64,000 nt of DNA from Clostridium sp. AF37-5 (GCF_003477605.1 NZ_QUDR01000009.1:46731-110730), one strand, 5' to 3'; counted from the stretch's first letter, positions 31,031 through 39,078 are shown. Notes: generated by a model from the letters alone, not told the origin. Program-made: numbers and translations.

Positions 31031-32269
31031 ATGGCTAAGACCTATGAGACAGAACAGGTGCAGGAAAAATTTTTATTAACTGCCGTTGATTTAGAGGATG
31101 GAACGGATGTTTCCTATTCTTTGGATGAACTTGCAGAACTTACGGAAACAGCAGGCGGCATCGTAGTCGGAAGACTGATTCAAAAGAGAGAGTCCGTGCA
31201 TCCGGGAACATATGTCGGCAAGGGAAAAATTGAAGAACTGCGTGAACTGATTATGCAGACCGATGCGGATGGCATTGTGTGTGACGATGAGCTTACGCCG
31301 GCGCAGCTTACCAATTTGCAGGAAGAACTGCAGGTTAAGGTATTAGACCGTACCGTAATGATTTTAGATATTTTTGCCGCTCATGCAAGGACGAGCGAGG
31401 GAAAACTGCAGGTTGAATTAGCACAGCTTCGCTACCGTTCATCCAGGCTGACAGGACTTGGTAAAAGTTTGTCAAGGCTTGGCGGTGGAATCGGAACAAG
31501 AGGTCCCGGTGAGAAAAAGCTGGAAATGGATAGGCGTCTGATTAAAGAGCGCATATCCATGTTGAACCGTCAGTTAAAAGAAGTCGTGAAAAATCGTGAG
31601 GTGCAGCGTCATAAAAGAACGCAGAATCCGACGAAAACAGTTGCCATCGTTGGTTATACAAATGCCGGAAAATCAACACTTTTGAATATACTGACAAAAG
31701 CCGCTGTATTAGAAGAGGATAAGTTATTTGCAACACTTGACCCGACGACACGCGTTTTGGAAAAAGAGGATGGGCAGAAAATCTTATTTACCGATACAGT
31801 TGGATTTATCAGTAAACTGCCACACTCGCTGATTCGTGCCTTCCGCTCCACGCTTGAGGAAGCGAAGTATGCGGACATGATTCTTCATGTTGTTGACGTC
31901 TCAAATCCCAAATATGATTTGCAGATGGAGGTTGTTTATGACACTTTGCGCGAGTTAAATATTGGCGACAAAAAAGTTATAACAGCATTTAATAAAATGG
32001 ACTGTCTGGAATATAAGCCGGATGGCTTAAAAGATAAAAATAGCGAAGCATCTCTTATGATTTCTGCAAAGCAGAAAATCGGACTGGATAAATTGGTGGA
32101 AAAGATCGAAGAGGTACTGGATGAGGGAATGGTGAAGATTGAAAAAGTATTTGCTTACGACGAAGCAGGGAAAATCCAGGCAATTCGTGAGTTTGGAAGA
32201 CTGGAACAAGAAGAATACCGTGAGGACGGCATTTTCGTAAAAGCGGTGATTCCGCCACATCTGCTTTAA
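31031..32269 (+). CDS. hflX: Ribosome-splitting GTPase HflX
   Basis: 412 residues from ATG 31031, 6 bases from AAAGGAG. The N-terminal HflX domain includes TYVGKGKIEELRELI and the glycine-rich GGGIGTRGPGEKKLEMDRR. G-domain motifs: Walker A GYTNAGKSTLLN (about 208), DTVGF for G3, and NKMD for G4. HflX splits stalled or heat-damaged 70S ribosomes. It is the last gene of the long run that starts at ireB. Confidence 0.95.
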   Translation: MAKTYETEQVQEKFLLTAVDLEDGTDVSYSLDELAELTETAGGIVVGRLIQKRESVHPGTYVGKGKIEELRELIMQTDADGIVCDDELTPAQLTNLQEELQVKVLDRTVMILDIFAAHARTSEGKLQVELAQLRYRSSRLTGLGKSLSRLGGGIGTRGPGEKKLEMDRRLIKERISMLNRQLKEVVKNREVQRHKRTQNPTKTVAIVGYTNAGKSTLLNILTKAAVLEEDKLFATLDPTTRVLEKEDGQKILFTDTVGFISKLPHSLIRAFRSTLEEAKYADMILHVVDVSNPKYDLQMEVVYDTLRELNIGDKKVITAFNKMDCLEYKPDGLKDKNSEASLMISAKQKIGLDKLVEKIEEVLDEGMVKIEKVFAYDEAGKIQAIREFGRLEQEEYREDGIFVKAVIPPHLL

Positions 32270-32343
32270 TATGGATAAACATTTAACCTTTTGACACTGC
32301 TATCATACAATGGAATAAGGGGAATTGTTTTGGTGGTGTGTTG

Positions 32344-33114
32344 ATGAAAAAGACAGTTTATGTTGTTTGTGTCTGTGTCCTTTTTGTGCTGTTATTTTAT
32401 GAAGTAAAGAGAAATTACGAAACGGAAAATGACGGCACAATTATTGTTCCAACGGGCAGTTTTGTATCTAAAGTCCAAAAGGAAAATCAAAAAACTGCCT
32501 ATCTGACATTCGATGATGGTCCCAGTGGAAATACGAAAAAAATCATTAAAATATTAGAGGAAAAAGGAGCTGTCGCAACATTTTTCCTGATTGGAAAGGA
32601 AATTACGGGGGAGCGGGTTGATACTGTAAAGGAATTAAAGAAAAAAGGAAATGCGATTGGTGTGCACACATACTGCCATGAGCATAATCAGATGTATGCC
32701 AGTGCCAATTGTTTTTACAAAGATTTTCGGGCGGCATCCGATTGCATTGAAAAAATAATAGGAGAAAAGCCGACACTCCACCGCTTTCCGTGGGGGAGCA
32801 ATAACGGTTATGTGAAATCTTATGTAGATGAACTCCATAATCAGCTAAGGAAAGAGGGCGTAAGAAGTTTCGACTGGAATGTATCGGGCGAAGATTCGAT
32901 TTTCCCTCATGTTTCACAGGCAGTAATATTTCAAAATGTAAAAAAAGATGTCACGCACTTTGAAAAGCCGATTATCCTGCTGCATGATGCCTCCGCCATG
33001 GATAATACAGCAAAAGTTCTTCCACAGATTATTGATTATATCAAAGAACAGGGGTATCGTTTTGATACGCTTGACCACAGAGAGGAATATTTGTTTCCGG
33101 CGAGCTGGCGCTGA
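32344..33114 (+). CDS. Membrane-anchored polysaccharide deacetylase
   Basis: 256 residues. The start is taken at ATG 32344; a GTG at 32338 is also possible and the ribosome site is weak. N-terminal membrane helix (about 3-19), then a NodB-homology carbohydrate esterase family 4 domain. Motif 1 is LTFDDGPS; motif 2, normally HxxxH, is HTYCHEH; RFPWGSNN and the closing LLHDASAMDN follow. It acts outside the membrane, probably on peptidoglycan N-acetylglucosamine, which would help resist lysozyme. Substrate is inference. Confidence 0.9.
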   Translation: MKKTVYVVCVCVLFVLLFYEVKRNYETENDGTIIVPTGSFVSKVQKENQKTAYLTFDDGPSGNTKKIIKILEEKGAVATFFLIGKEITGERVDTVKELKKKGNAIGVHTYCHEHNQMYASANCFYKDFRAASDCIEKIIGEKPTLHRFPWGSNNGYVKSYVDELHNQLRKEGVRSFDWNVSGEDSIFPHVSQAVIFQNVKKDVTHFEKPIILLHDASAMDNTAKVLPQIIDYIKEQGYRFDTLDHREEYLFPASWR

Positions 33115-33115
33115 T

Positions 33116-33144
33116 TTGTAAAAATGGCGGCTATTTGGTATACT
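33116..33144 (+). promoter_or_regulatory. Promoter of the M18 aminopeptidase gene
   Basis: TTGTAA (33116-33121), 17 bases, TATACT (33139-33144), 37 bases before the chosen ATG. This also argues against the longer frame starting at 33124, which would lie inside the promoter. Confidence 0.68.
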
Positions 33145-33180
33145 AAAGGAAAATCATCGGAAAGAGAGAGGGATTTTATT

Positions 33181-34473
33181 ATGGATAAAATATGTTCTTT
33201 TTTGAATCAGAGTGTGAGTCCGTATCATGCGGTAAAACAGGTAAAAGAGGCTTTGAAAGTGGCTGGTTTTCAGTCCTTGGAAGAAGAAAATCTTTGGCAG
33301 TTAGAGCCCGGCAAAAACTATTACGTAACAAGAAATGAGTCGAGTTTACTTGCCTTTTCCATGCCAAAAGAAAAACCGCTTTATTATCACCTTTGTGCCA
33401 GTCATAGTGATTTTCCTACGTTTCGGATTAAGAAAGCTAAGAAAAAAGATGCCTTTTATGCAAAAGCAGAAATCGAAGGTTATGGCGGCATGATTCACAC
33501 AAGCTGGTTTGACAGACCGCTTGGACTTGCCGGACGTGTGATGAAAAAGACAAAAGAGGGAATTTCCAGTGTTCTCATTGCACCGGATAAAAATGTATTT
33601 GTGATTCCAAATCTGTCCATTCATTTTAACCGAGAAATCAATCAGGGATATAAGCATAATGTTCACGTTGATTTACAGCCGTTATATGGTGGCAGCGAGG
33701 CAGAACTGATGACACTTTTGCGGGAGGAAGCAGGCTGCAAAGGGGATGAAGAAATTGTAGATATGGATTTGATTCTTACCGTGCGCCAGCCGGCAGTCAC
33801 AGCCGGTGTCAAAGATGAGTTCCTTTTGACGCCGCGTTTTGATGATTTAGGTTGTGTGTACACGACGTTACAAGGGTTTTTACGTGCACAGGATAAACTT
33901 CCGCAAGAAGCGCTTTCTATCTTTTGCCTCTTTGATAATGAAGAGGTGGGAAGCGGCAGCAGACAGGGGGCACTTAGTAATTTCCTGCCGGATGTATTGG
34001 AGCGGATTTGTTTGTTTTACGGCATGACAAAGGAGGAGCAGATTTGTGCGGAAAGCCGGAGTTTTCTGCTTAGTGCAGATAATGCGCACGCTGTCCATCC
34101 AAACCATCCGGAAAAGAGTGATGATGAGTTCCCGGTTGTTTTAAACGGCGGTGTTGTCATCAAATATAACGCGAGTCAGCGATATACGACAACCGGAATG
34201 ACCGGTGGTGTGTTTGGCTCACTTTGTGAAAAAAATGATATCAAAACGCAGTTGTTTGTGAATCGCGCCGATATGCCGGGCGGCAGTACACTTGGTAATC
34301 TTTTGAGTCATTCCTTTAGTGTGCCAATGGTGGATATCGGTCTGCCGCAGCTTGCCATGCACAGTGCGGTGGAAACTGCCGGCTGTGAGGACGTAGAAAC
34401 CATGATAGAAGCAATTCAGGCATTTTATGAGAGTGAGATTTGCCAGATAAAGGATGGCATGTGGCGTATTTAA
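33181..34473 (+). CDS. M18-family aminopeptidase
   Basis: 430 residues from ATG 33181. Dinuclear zinc aminopeptidase with the family ligands visible: HSDFPTFR, LLTPRFDDLGCVY, FDNEEVGSGS with the catalytic Glu pair, and SADNAHAVHPNHPEK. M18 enzymes remove acidic or neutral N-terminal residues from peptides in the cytoplasm and form large dodecamers. Length is normal. It precedes the purine riboswitch and is transcribed separately from the purine genes. Confidence 0.93.
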   Translation: MDKICSFLNQSVSPYHAVKQVKEALKVAGFQSLEEENLWQLEPGKNYYVTRNESSLLAFSMPKEKPLYYHLCASHSDFPTFRIKKAKKKDAFYAKAEIEGYGGMIHTSWFDRPLGLAGRVMKKTKEGISSVLIAPDKNVFVIPNLSIHFNREINQGYKHNVHVDLQPLYGGSEAELMTLLREEAGCKGDEEIVDMDLILTVRQPAVTAGVKDEFLLTPRFDDLGCVYTTLQGFLRAQDKLPQEALSIFCLFDNEEVGSGSRQGALSNFLPDVLERICLFYGMTKEEQICAESRSFLLSADNAHAVHPNHPEKSDDEFPVVLNGGVVIKYNASQRYTTTGMTGGVFGSLCEKNDIKTQLFVNRADMPGGSTLGNLLSHSFSVPMVDIGLPQLAMHSAVETAGCEDVETMIEAIQAFYESEICQIKDGMWRI

Positions 34474-34514
34474 TGAAGAAAACGCTTGCATTTTCCCTAA
34501 AAATCAGTTATTCT

Positions 34515-34617
34515 AAACTTAGTTCCATACGACTGGCGGAAACTATATGAAAATCATATAGAGTGAGAGAACTCACAGGGAGTGTGGATTTGTATGAATT
34601 GCCGACCGCCTGGGCGA
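34515..34617 (+). promoter_or_regulatory. ZTP (pfl) riboswitch
   Basis: The conserved 5' part TACGACTGGCGGAAACT (about 34527-34543) and the hallmark 3' strand CCGACCGCCTGGGC (34602-34615) are both present, joined by stems of ordinary pfl-motif size. ZTP riboswitches sense the folate-stress alarmone ZMP/ZTP and switch on folate and purine genes. Its place 60 bases before an IMP cyclohydrolase and AICAR formyltransferase, the enzymes that consume ZMP, is exactly as expected. Confidence 0.93.
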
Positions 34618-34648
34618 CCGTTTACCCGGTTGCCCGGGCGGTTTTTTT
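34606..34648 (+). terminator. Riboswitch expression-platform terminator
   Basis: CCGCCTGGGCGACCG (34606-34620) pairs with CGGTTGCCCGGGCGG (34627-34641), followed by seven T. Its 5' arm is the conserved 3' strand of the ZTP aptamer, so ligand binding should prevent the terminator and turn the genes on. Confidence 0.92.
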
Positions 34649-34681
34649 GATACTATTACAAAAAAGATTGGAGGAATCATG

Positions 34682-35395
34682 ATGCAGAAACTTTCATTGG
34701 AACAGGAACTCAAAAACAATGCGTATCCGGGACGTGGAATCGTGATTGGAAAATCACCAAACGGTAAATACGCAGTGACCGCTTATTTTATTATGGGGCG
34801 GAGTGAAAACAGTAGAAACCGTGTCTTTGTAAACGATGGTGAGGGAATCCGCACACAGGCATTTGACCCATCAAAATTGAGTGACCCAAGTCTTATTATC
34901 TACGCACCGGTCCGCGTATTGGGAAACAAGACTATTGTTACCAACGGTGACCAGACAGACACAATTTATGAACTGATGGATAAACAGCAGACTTTTGAGC
35001 AGGCGCTCCGCACAAGAGAATTTGAACCGGACGGCCCGAATTATACACCAAGAATTTCCGGCATTATGCATGTGGAAAATGGAGAGTACAATTATGCAAT
35101 GTCTATTTTAAAAAGCAATAACGGAAATCCGGATGCCTGCAATCGTTATACTTTCGCATATGAGAATCCGGTAGCAGGAGAGGGACATTTTATCCATACT
35201 TATATGTGTGATGGAAATCCATTGCCAAGTTTTGAGGGCGAGCCGAAATGGATTGAAACAATGGATGATATGAATGCATTTGCTGATATGCTGTGGGAAA
35301 GCTTGAATGAGGACAATAAAGTTTCCTTATTTGTGCGCTACATTGACATTGAAACCGGAAAATACGAATCGATTATTAAAAATAAGAATAAGTAA
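34682..35395 (+). CDS. IMP cyclohydrolase, PurO-like
   Basis: 237 residues; ATG 34682 is 7 bases from GGAGG, and an adjacent ATG at 34679 is possible. It resembles the PurO-type IMP cyclohydrolase family first described in archaea: [21 protein letters not shown] at the N-terminus, [13 protein letters not shown], and [14 protein letters not shown] later. It closes the ring of FAICAR to give IMP. It replaces the N-terminal half of bacterial PurH, and the next gene supplies the other half. Regulation is by the ZTP riboswitch. Confidence 0.9.
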   Translation: MQKLSLEQELKNNAYPGRGIVIGKSPNGKYAVTAYFIMGRSENSRNRVFVNDGEGIRTQAFDPSKLSDPSLIIYAPVRVLGNKTIVTNGDQTDTIYELMDKQQTFEQALRTREFEPDGPNYTPRISGIMHVENGEYNYAMSILKSNNGNPDACNRYTFAYENPVAGEGHFIHTYMCDGNPLPSFEGEPKWIETMDDMNAFADMLWESLNEDNKVSLFVRYIDIETGKYESIIKNKNK

Positions 35396-35406
35396 AGGAG
35401 AAAATC

Positions 35407-36585
35407 ATGAAAGAATTGGAATTGAAATATGGCTGTAACCCGAATCAGAAACCATCCCGTATTTACCGCAAAGATGGTGAACTGCCAATCAAAGTGTTAA
35501 ATGGAAAACCGGGTTATATTAACTTTTTGGACGCATTTAACGGCTGGCAGTTAGTCAGCGAATTGAAGAAGGCGACCGGTCTTCCGGCAGCAACTTCGTT
35601 TAAACATGTTTCCCCTGCAGGTGCAGCAGTAGGTCTTCCTTTGAGTGAGGTAGAGGCAAAGATTTACTGGGTAGACGATTTGGGTGAGTTATCTCCGCTT
35701 GCTGCCGCTTATGCCAGAGCAAGAGGTGCTGACCGCATGTCATCTTATGGTGACTTTATTGCATTGTCAGATGTGTGTGATGTCTCCGCAGCCAAATTGA
35801 TTAAGAGAGAATTTTCCGATGGAATTATTGCACCGGGTTATGAGCCGGAAGCATTAGAACTTCTGAAAGAGAAGAAAAAAGGTGCTTATGCCATTATCGA
35901 GATTGACCCGAATTATGTACCGGACCCAATTGAGCACAAAGAAGTATTTGGTATTACTTTTGAGCAGGGCCGTAATGAGTTAAACATTGACAAAGATTTC
36001 TTCAGCAACATTGTGACAGAGAATAAAGATTTGCCGGAGTCAGCAAGAATTGATATGGCAATTTCAATGATTACGTTAAAATATACGCAGTCAAATTCTG
36101 TTTGCTTTGTAAAAGGCGGACAGGCAATTGGTATCGGTGCCGGACAGCAGTCCCGTATTCACTGTACAAGACTTGCCGGACAGAAGGCAGATAACTGGCT
36201 GTTAAGACAGTCTCCACAGGTACTTTCCCTGCCGTTTAAAGAGGGGATGAAGCGTGCCGAGCGCGACAACGCCATTGACAATTATATCGGTGAAGATTAC
36301 ATGGATGTTTTGGCAGATGGATGCTGGGAAAAATATTTCACCGAAAAACCACCGGTATTTACAAAAGAAGAAAAGCAGAAATGGTTGTCCGAGTACGCAA
36401 AAGATGTAACACTTGGCTCCGATGCGTTTTTCCCATTTGATGATAACATTGAAAGAGCATACCGCAGCGGTGTAAAATACATTGCACAGCCGGGCGGCTC
36501 AATTCGTGATAAGGATTGTATCGATGCCTGCAACCGTCACAATATGGTGATGAGCTTTACAGGAATCCGTTTGTTCCATCACTAA
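35407..36585 (+). CDS. AICAR formyltransferase, stand-alone PurH C-terminal domain
   Basis: 392 residues, AAAGGAG upstream, 11 bases after the cyclohydrolase gene. It corresponds to the AICAR transformylase half of Pur[13 protein letters not shown], the catalytic Lys-His of [13 protein letters not shown], and [26 protein letters not shown]. It uses 10-formyl-tetrahydrofolate to formylate AICAR (ZMP). The MGS-like cyclohydrolase domain of normal PurH is absent. The pair carries out the last two steps of IMP synthesis and drains ZMP, the ligand of their riboswitch. Confidence 0.93.
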   Translation: MKELELKYGCNPNQKPSRIYRKDGELPIKVLNGKPGYINFLDAFNGWQLVSELKKATGLPAATSFKHVSPAGAAVGLPLSEVEAKIYWVDDLGELSPLAAAYARARGADRMSSYGDFIALSDVCDVSAAKLIKREFSDGIIAPGYEPEALELLKEKKKGAYAIIEIDPNYVPDPIEHKEVFGITFEQGRNELNIDKDFFSNIVTENKDLPESARIDMAISMITLKYTQSNSVCFVKGGQAIGIGAGQQSRIHCTRLAGQKADNWLLRQSPQVLSLPFKEGMKRAERDNAIDNYIGEDYMDVLADGCWEKYFTEKPPVFTKEEKQKWLSEYAKDVTLGSDAFFPFDDNIERAYRSGVKYIAQPGGSIRDKDCIDACNRHNMVMSFTGIRLFHH

Positions 36586-36587
36586 AA

Positions 36588-36639
36588 TGACAACTAAATA
36601 AAATATTTAGGTTGACAATCATTCCTCCCATGGTAGAAT
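36588..36639 (+). promoter_or_regulatory. bioB promoter with candidate BirA box
   Basis: TTGACA (36612-36617), 16 bases, TAGAAT (36634-36639). Overlapping the -35 is a degenerate dyad, TGACAACT (36588-36595), 14 bases, GGTTGACA (36610-36617), which has the AACC-N14/15-GGTT geometry of BirA operators with one half weak. The family pattern is known; the match here is by eye. Confidence 0.55.
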
Positions 36640-36661
36640 AAAAGTATCTACCATAGGAGGA
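36623..36661 (+). promoter_or_regulatory. 15-9-15 palindrome over the bioB -10 and ribosome site
   Basis: TCCTCCCATGGTAGA (36623-36637), nine bases, TCTACCATAGGAGGA (36647-36661): 14 of 15 positions are complementary. The left arm lies in the spacer and -10, the right arm includes the AGGAGG. The transcript should start near 36646 and so carry only the right arm, which makes a DNA operator more likely than an RNA hairpin. The sequence does not match BirA half-sites; the regulator is unknown. Confidence 0.72.
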
Positions 36662-36669
36662 ATTTTATT

Positions 36670-37626
36670 ATGTATGAAGAACTGGTAAATGAGATTATTG
36701 AAGGAAGACGTTTAGGAAAAGAAGATGACCTGACTTTTTTGATTGATGGTGATTTGGAGTCGCTTTGTCAGGGAGCCGATAAAATTCGAAAAGAATTGTG
36801 TGGTAATCAGGTGGATTTGTGCACAATTATTAATGGACGTGCCGGACGGTGCAGTGAAAACTGCCGGTTCTGTGCCCAGTCGAGCCATCACCATACCGGA
36901 GCAGAAGAATATGATGTAATGGATGTGGATTCTTTTGTGAAAGCATGTCATGTAAATGAAGAAAATGGAGCTCATCGTTTTTCTATTGTGACAGCGGGCA
37001 GAACGCTTGTCGGCAAAGAGTTTGATCAGATTGTAGAAGCGTACAAAAGAATGCATGAGGAGTGTAAAGAAATTGAATTATGTGCTTCGCATGGTCTTTT
37101 GACAAAAGAGCAGTTTGAAATTTTGCGTAAGGTTGGCGTAACACGCTGCCATGCGAATATTGAGACGTCGCGCAGATATTTTCCAAGTATCTGCACCACG
37201 CATACGTTTGAGGATAAGCTTGCGTGCATCCGGGCTGCCAAAGAGGCCGGATTAGAGGTTTGCTCCGGAGGAATTGTCGGCATGGGAGAGACATGGGAGG
37301 ATAGGCTGGATATGGCACTTACGCTTGCAGAGCTTGAAGTTGATTCCATTCCGTTAAATGCACTGATGCCGATTCCGGGTACACCGTTTGAAAACCTAAA
37401 ACAGCTTACCGAAGAAGAACTTCTGCGAGTTATCGCTATGTTCCGTTTTATTAACCCTTCGACATCAATTCGCTTGGCAGCAGGCCGTAAACTGATGAAG
37501 GAAAATGGTAAAAAAGCTTTCTTCTCCGGGGCAAATGCCACGATAACCGGCGATATGCTTACAACATCGGGAAATAATACCAAACAGGATAAACAAATGC
37601 TTGTTGCAAGTGGTTTTGAGATTTAG
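36670..37626 (+). CDS. bioB: Biotin synthase
   Basis: 318 residues, AGGAGG 10 bases upstream. Radical-SAM enzyme inserting sulfur into dethiobiotin. The cluster motif is CSENCRFCAQSS; the [2Fe-2S] ligand regions include ELCASHGLLT, TRCHANIET and VCSGGIVGMGE, and the Arg in SIRLAAGR. No other biotin-synthesis gene is beside it, so the cell may salvage a precursor or encode the rest elsewhere. Two operators overlap its promoter. The 3' flank carries an inserted toxin-antitoxin unit. Confidence 0.95.
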   Translation: MYEELVNEIIEGRRLGKEDDLTFLIDGDLESLCQGADKIRKELCGNQVDLCTIINGRAGRCSENCRFCAQSSHHHTGAEEYDVMDVDSFVKACHVNEENGAHRFSIVTAGRTLVGKEFDQIVEAYKRMHEECKEIELCASHGLLTKEQFEILRKVGVTRCHANIETSRRYFPSICTTHTFEDKLACIRAAKEAGLEVCSGGIVGMGETWEDRLDMALTLAELEVDSIPLNALMPIPGTPFENLKQLTEEELLRVIAMFRFINPSTSIRLAAGRKLMKENGKKAFFSGANATITGDMLTTSGNNTKQDKQMLVASGFEI

Positions 37627-37685
37627 TTTACAGGTTCCGGAAGATTATAAGAGGGGGGAAGGGCTGTATCCTGCGTCGCTTTTGT

Positions 37686-37706
37686 TATTATTTACGAAAC
37701 CAAATA
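37686..37706 (+). repeat. 21-bp direct repeat, left copy
   Basis: TATTATTTACGAAACCAAAT plus a final A is identical to 38478-38498. The two copies flank the toxin-antitoxin genes and the structured element, a unit of about 0.8 kb. Confidence 0.85.
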
Positions 37707-37721
37707 GGATTTTGAAATCAA

Positions 37722-37750
37722 TTGTAAAAATGACGGCATCGTGTTATACT
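37722..37750 (+). promoter_or_regulatory. Promoter of the bioB-side toxin-antitoxin operon
   Basis: TTGTAA (37722-37727), 17 bases, TATACT (37745-37750), 31 bases before the antitoxin ATG. It lies inside the direct-repeat-bounded unit, so the module carries its own promoter. Confidence 0.75.
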
Positions 37751-37780
37751 ATGTACAACAAAACAAGGAGGGTGATTTGT

Positions 37781-37987
37781 ATGAGTACAGCAAAACAGTT
37801 GATTATTGATAATCTTTCTGACATATCTGATGACATTCAGGATGAATTTGAAGTTATGGAAAACTTATATAAATTGCTTCGTTTCAAGAAGAGCCAGCAA
37901 TCTATCACTGAATATGGCGGGCATACAACGGACGAAGTACGCAAAATGTTTCAAAAGAAACGTGAAGAAAGGACAATTCTTGCATGA
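37781..37987 (+). CDS. Antitoxin of a ParE/RelE-type pair
   Basis: 68 residues from ATG 37781 with AAGGAGGG upstream; the longer open frame has no ribosome site. It is acidic at the N-terminus (IIDNLSDISDDIQDEFEVMENL) with a basic, disordered tail (MFQKKREERTILA), the layout of an antitoxin that wraps its toxin. No recognisable ribbon-helix-helix or helix-turn-helix motif, so its family is unclear. It overlaps the toxin gene by 4 bases. Confidence 0.78.
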   Translation: MSTAKQLIIDNLSDISDDIQDEFEVMENLYKLLRFKKSQQSITEYGGHTTDEVRKMFQKKREERTILA

Positions 37988-38283
37988 GCATAATCTGGTC
38001 TGATTTGGCAATTGAAGACTTGAATGATATTGAAGACTACATTGCAAGAAATAATCCGGCTCGTGCAGTGTCTTTTGTTGATGAATTGATTGATTTGGGA
38101 GATTCTTTAAGTAATGAAGGCGAAGCTGAAAAAGGAACTCCGGCAAAATGGATTCGTGATACGAATGTGCGTGAATTGTACTACAAGAATTATACTATCG
38201 TGTACGAGATTTGTGGTGACGATATTATTATTCATGAAGTATATAATTCCGCAAAATTGTCTCGACAACTTCGAGGCTGGTAA
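37984..38283 (+). CDS. RelE/ParE-family toxin
   Basis: 99 residues. The family fold is recognisable: IIWSDLAIEDLNDIEDYIARNN at the N-terminus, RELYYKNYTIVYEI in the central sheet and VYNSAKLSRQL at the end. ParE members inhibit gyrase, RelE members cut mRNA on the ribosome; the sequence alone does not settle which. It starts within the antitoxin stop codon (ATGA). Confidence 0.88.
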   Translation: MSIIWSDLAIEDLNDIEDYIARNNPARAVSFVDELIDLGDSLSNEGEAEKGTPAKWIRDTNVRELYYKNYTIVYEICGDDIIIHEVYNSAKLSRQLRGW

Positions 38284-38355
38284 TAATAAAAATACTGAAC
38301 GACCGCAATTTCAAGCTATGATGGATGTGGCTGATTTATTTGGCTTCAGTAAATA

Positions 38356-38478
38356 GCAGCGGAAAATTTGTTTCTTGTGTGCTACGAATACGCGGGTGTC
38401 TGGCAGGTGTTTTTGACCTGCCGATACCCCTGCGTATTTGTTAAGCGAAAGCGGCACACAAGGGACAAACTTTCCGCT
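38356..38478. other. Structured palindromic element, copy A (three-way junction)
   Basis: Outer stem: 38356-38381 pairs with 38453-38478 (about 22 of 25 positions). Inside is a second long hairpin, AATACGC (38386-38392) with GCGTATT (38431-38437) and GGCAGGT with ACCTGCC around a T-rich loop. The linking strand 38438-38452 reads TGTTAAGCGAAAGCG and contains a mini GNRA hairpin (GC-GAAA-GC). Element B at 54764-54917 has the same plan with different stems. No protein is encoded here. It fills most of the 300-base gap between the toxin and the Rrf2 gene and touches the right copy of the direct repeat. Confidence 0.7.
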
Positions 38479-38498
38479 ATTATTTACGAAACCAAATA
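38478..38498 (+). repeat. 21-bp direct repeat, right copy
   Basis: Identical to 37686-37706. Its first bases overlap the end of the right arm of structured element A. Confidence 0.85.
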
Positions 38499-38509
38499 AA
38501 CACCACCCC

Positions 38510-38538
38510 TTGATTTTTCGCCCCTCTTATTGTATCAT
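38510..38538 (+). promoter_or_regulatory. Promoter of the Rrf2 regulator
   Basis: TTGATT (38510-38515), 17 bases, TATCAT (38533-38538), 46 bases before the TTG start. Confidence 0.6.
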
Positions 38539-38583
38539 ATAAATACGGTAGGGAATGTATGAAAAGAACAGGAGGGAAGACCC

Positions 38584-39018
38584 TTGAAAATATCAACAAA
38601 AGGCAGGTATGCGCTGCGGCTTATGCTGGATTTGGCACTGAATGATTCAGAAAAACCAACCAGAATAAAAGAAATATCAAGCCGTCAGGGAATATCCGAT
38701 AAATACTTAGAGCAGATTATAGCAATTTTAAATAAGGCACGGTATGTCAGAAGCATCCGAGGACCCCAGGGCGGATATCTGCTGACAAAAAAGCCGGAAG
38801 AATACACAGTAGGCATGATTTTGCGCCTGACAGAAGGCAGTATGGCACCGGTTGACTGCGTGGATGAAGAACTTGGGTCATGTAGCCGCATGGACAACTG
38901 CGCAACAGCCGTTGTCTGGAAGAAATTAAACGATGCTATCAGTGATGTAATTGACAACATTACACTTGCAGATTTGGTTGACTGGCAGATTGCAAAAGAC
39001 GGCGATTATTCCATTTAA
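38584..39018 (+). CDS. Rrf2-family regulator with a three-cysteine Fe-S motif
   Basis: 144 residues, TTG start at 38584 with GGAGGG upstream; the family start MKISTKGRYALRLMLDLA supports it. Winged helix with SDKYLEQIIAILNKARYVRSIRG as recognition region and GGYLL wing. Cysteines 92, 100 and 106 (C-x7-C-x5-C) match the cluster-binding loop of IscR/NsrR-type members, and are absent from the classic cysteine regulator CymR. It lies directly before cysK, whose promoter carries a perfect palindrome, so it is a likely regulator of cysteine synthesis that senses Fe-S status or cysteine supply. That link is inference. Confidence 0.9.
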   Translation: MKISTKGRYALRLMLDLALNDSEKPTRIKEISSRQGISDKYLEQIIAILNKARYVRSIRGPQGGYLLTKKPEEYTVGMILRLTEGSMAPVDCVDEELGSCSRMDNCATAVVWKKLNDAISDVIDNITLADLVDWQIAKDGDYSI

Positions 39019-39034
39019 AATTGAAAAACAAAAA

Positions 39035-39078
39035 ACACCTTATTTCCTATTGACAAACTAGGAAATAAGGTGTATTCT
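39035..39078 (+). promoter_or_regulatory. cysK promoter with perfect 15-bp palindrome
   Basis: ACACCTTATTTCCTA (39035-39049) and TAGGAAATAAGGTGT (39059-39073) are perfect complements with a 9-base centre. The centre holds the -35 TTGACA (39050-39055); 17 bases later comes TATTCT (39073-39078). A dimeric repressor bound here would cover the whole -35. As RNA from the upstream gene the same stem, followed by ATTCTTTT, could also act as its terminator. Confidence 0.85.

Noticed and set aside
36623..36661. bioB palindrome as an RNA hairpin hiding the ribosome site
   Set aside because: The likely transcription start near 36646 leaves the left arm out of the RNA, so a DNA operator is favoured.
38114..38356. 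Open frame overlapping the toxin end
   Set aside because: It is out of frame with the toxin, has no ribosome site and mostly shadows the toxin gene.
38356..38478. Element A as a CRISPR repeat or retron RNA
   Set aside because: Not tandem, no spacers, no reverse transcriptase or cas gene in the window.
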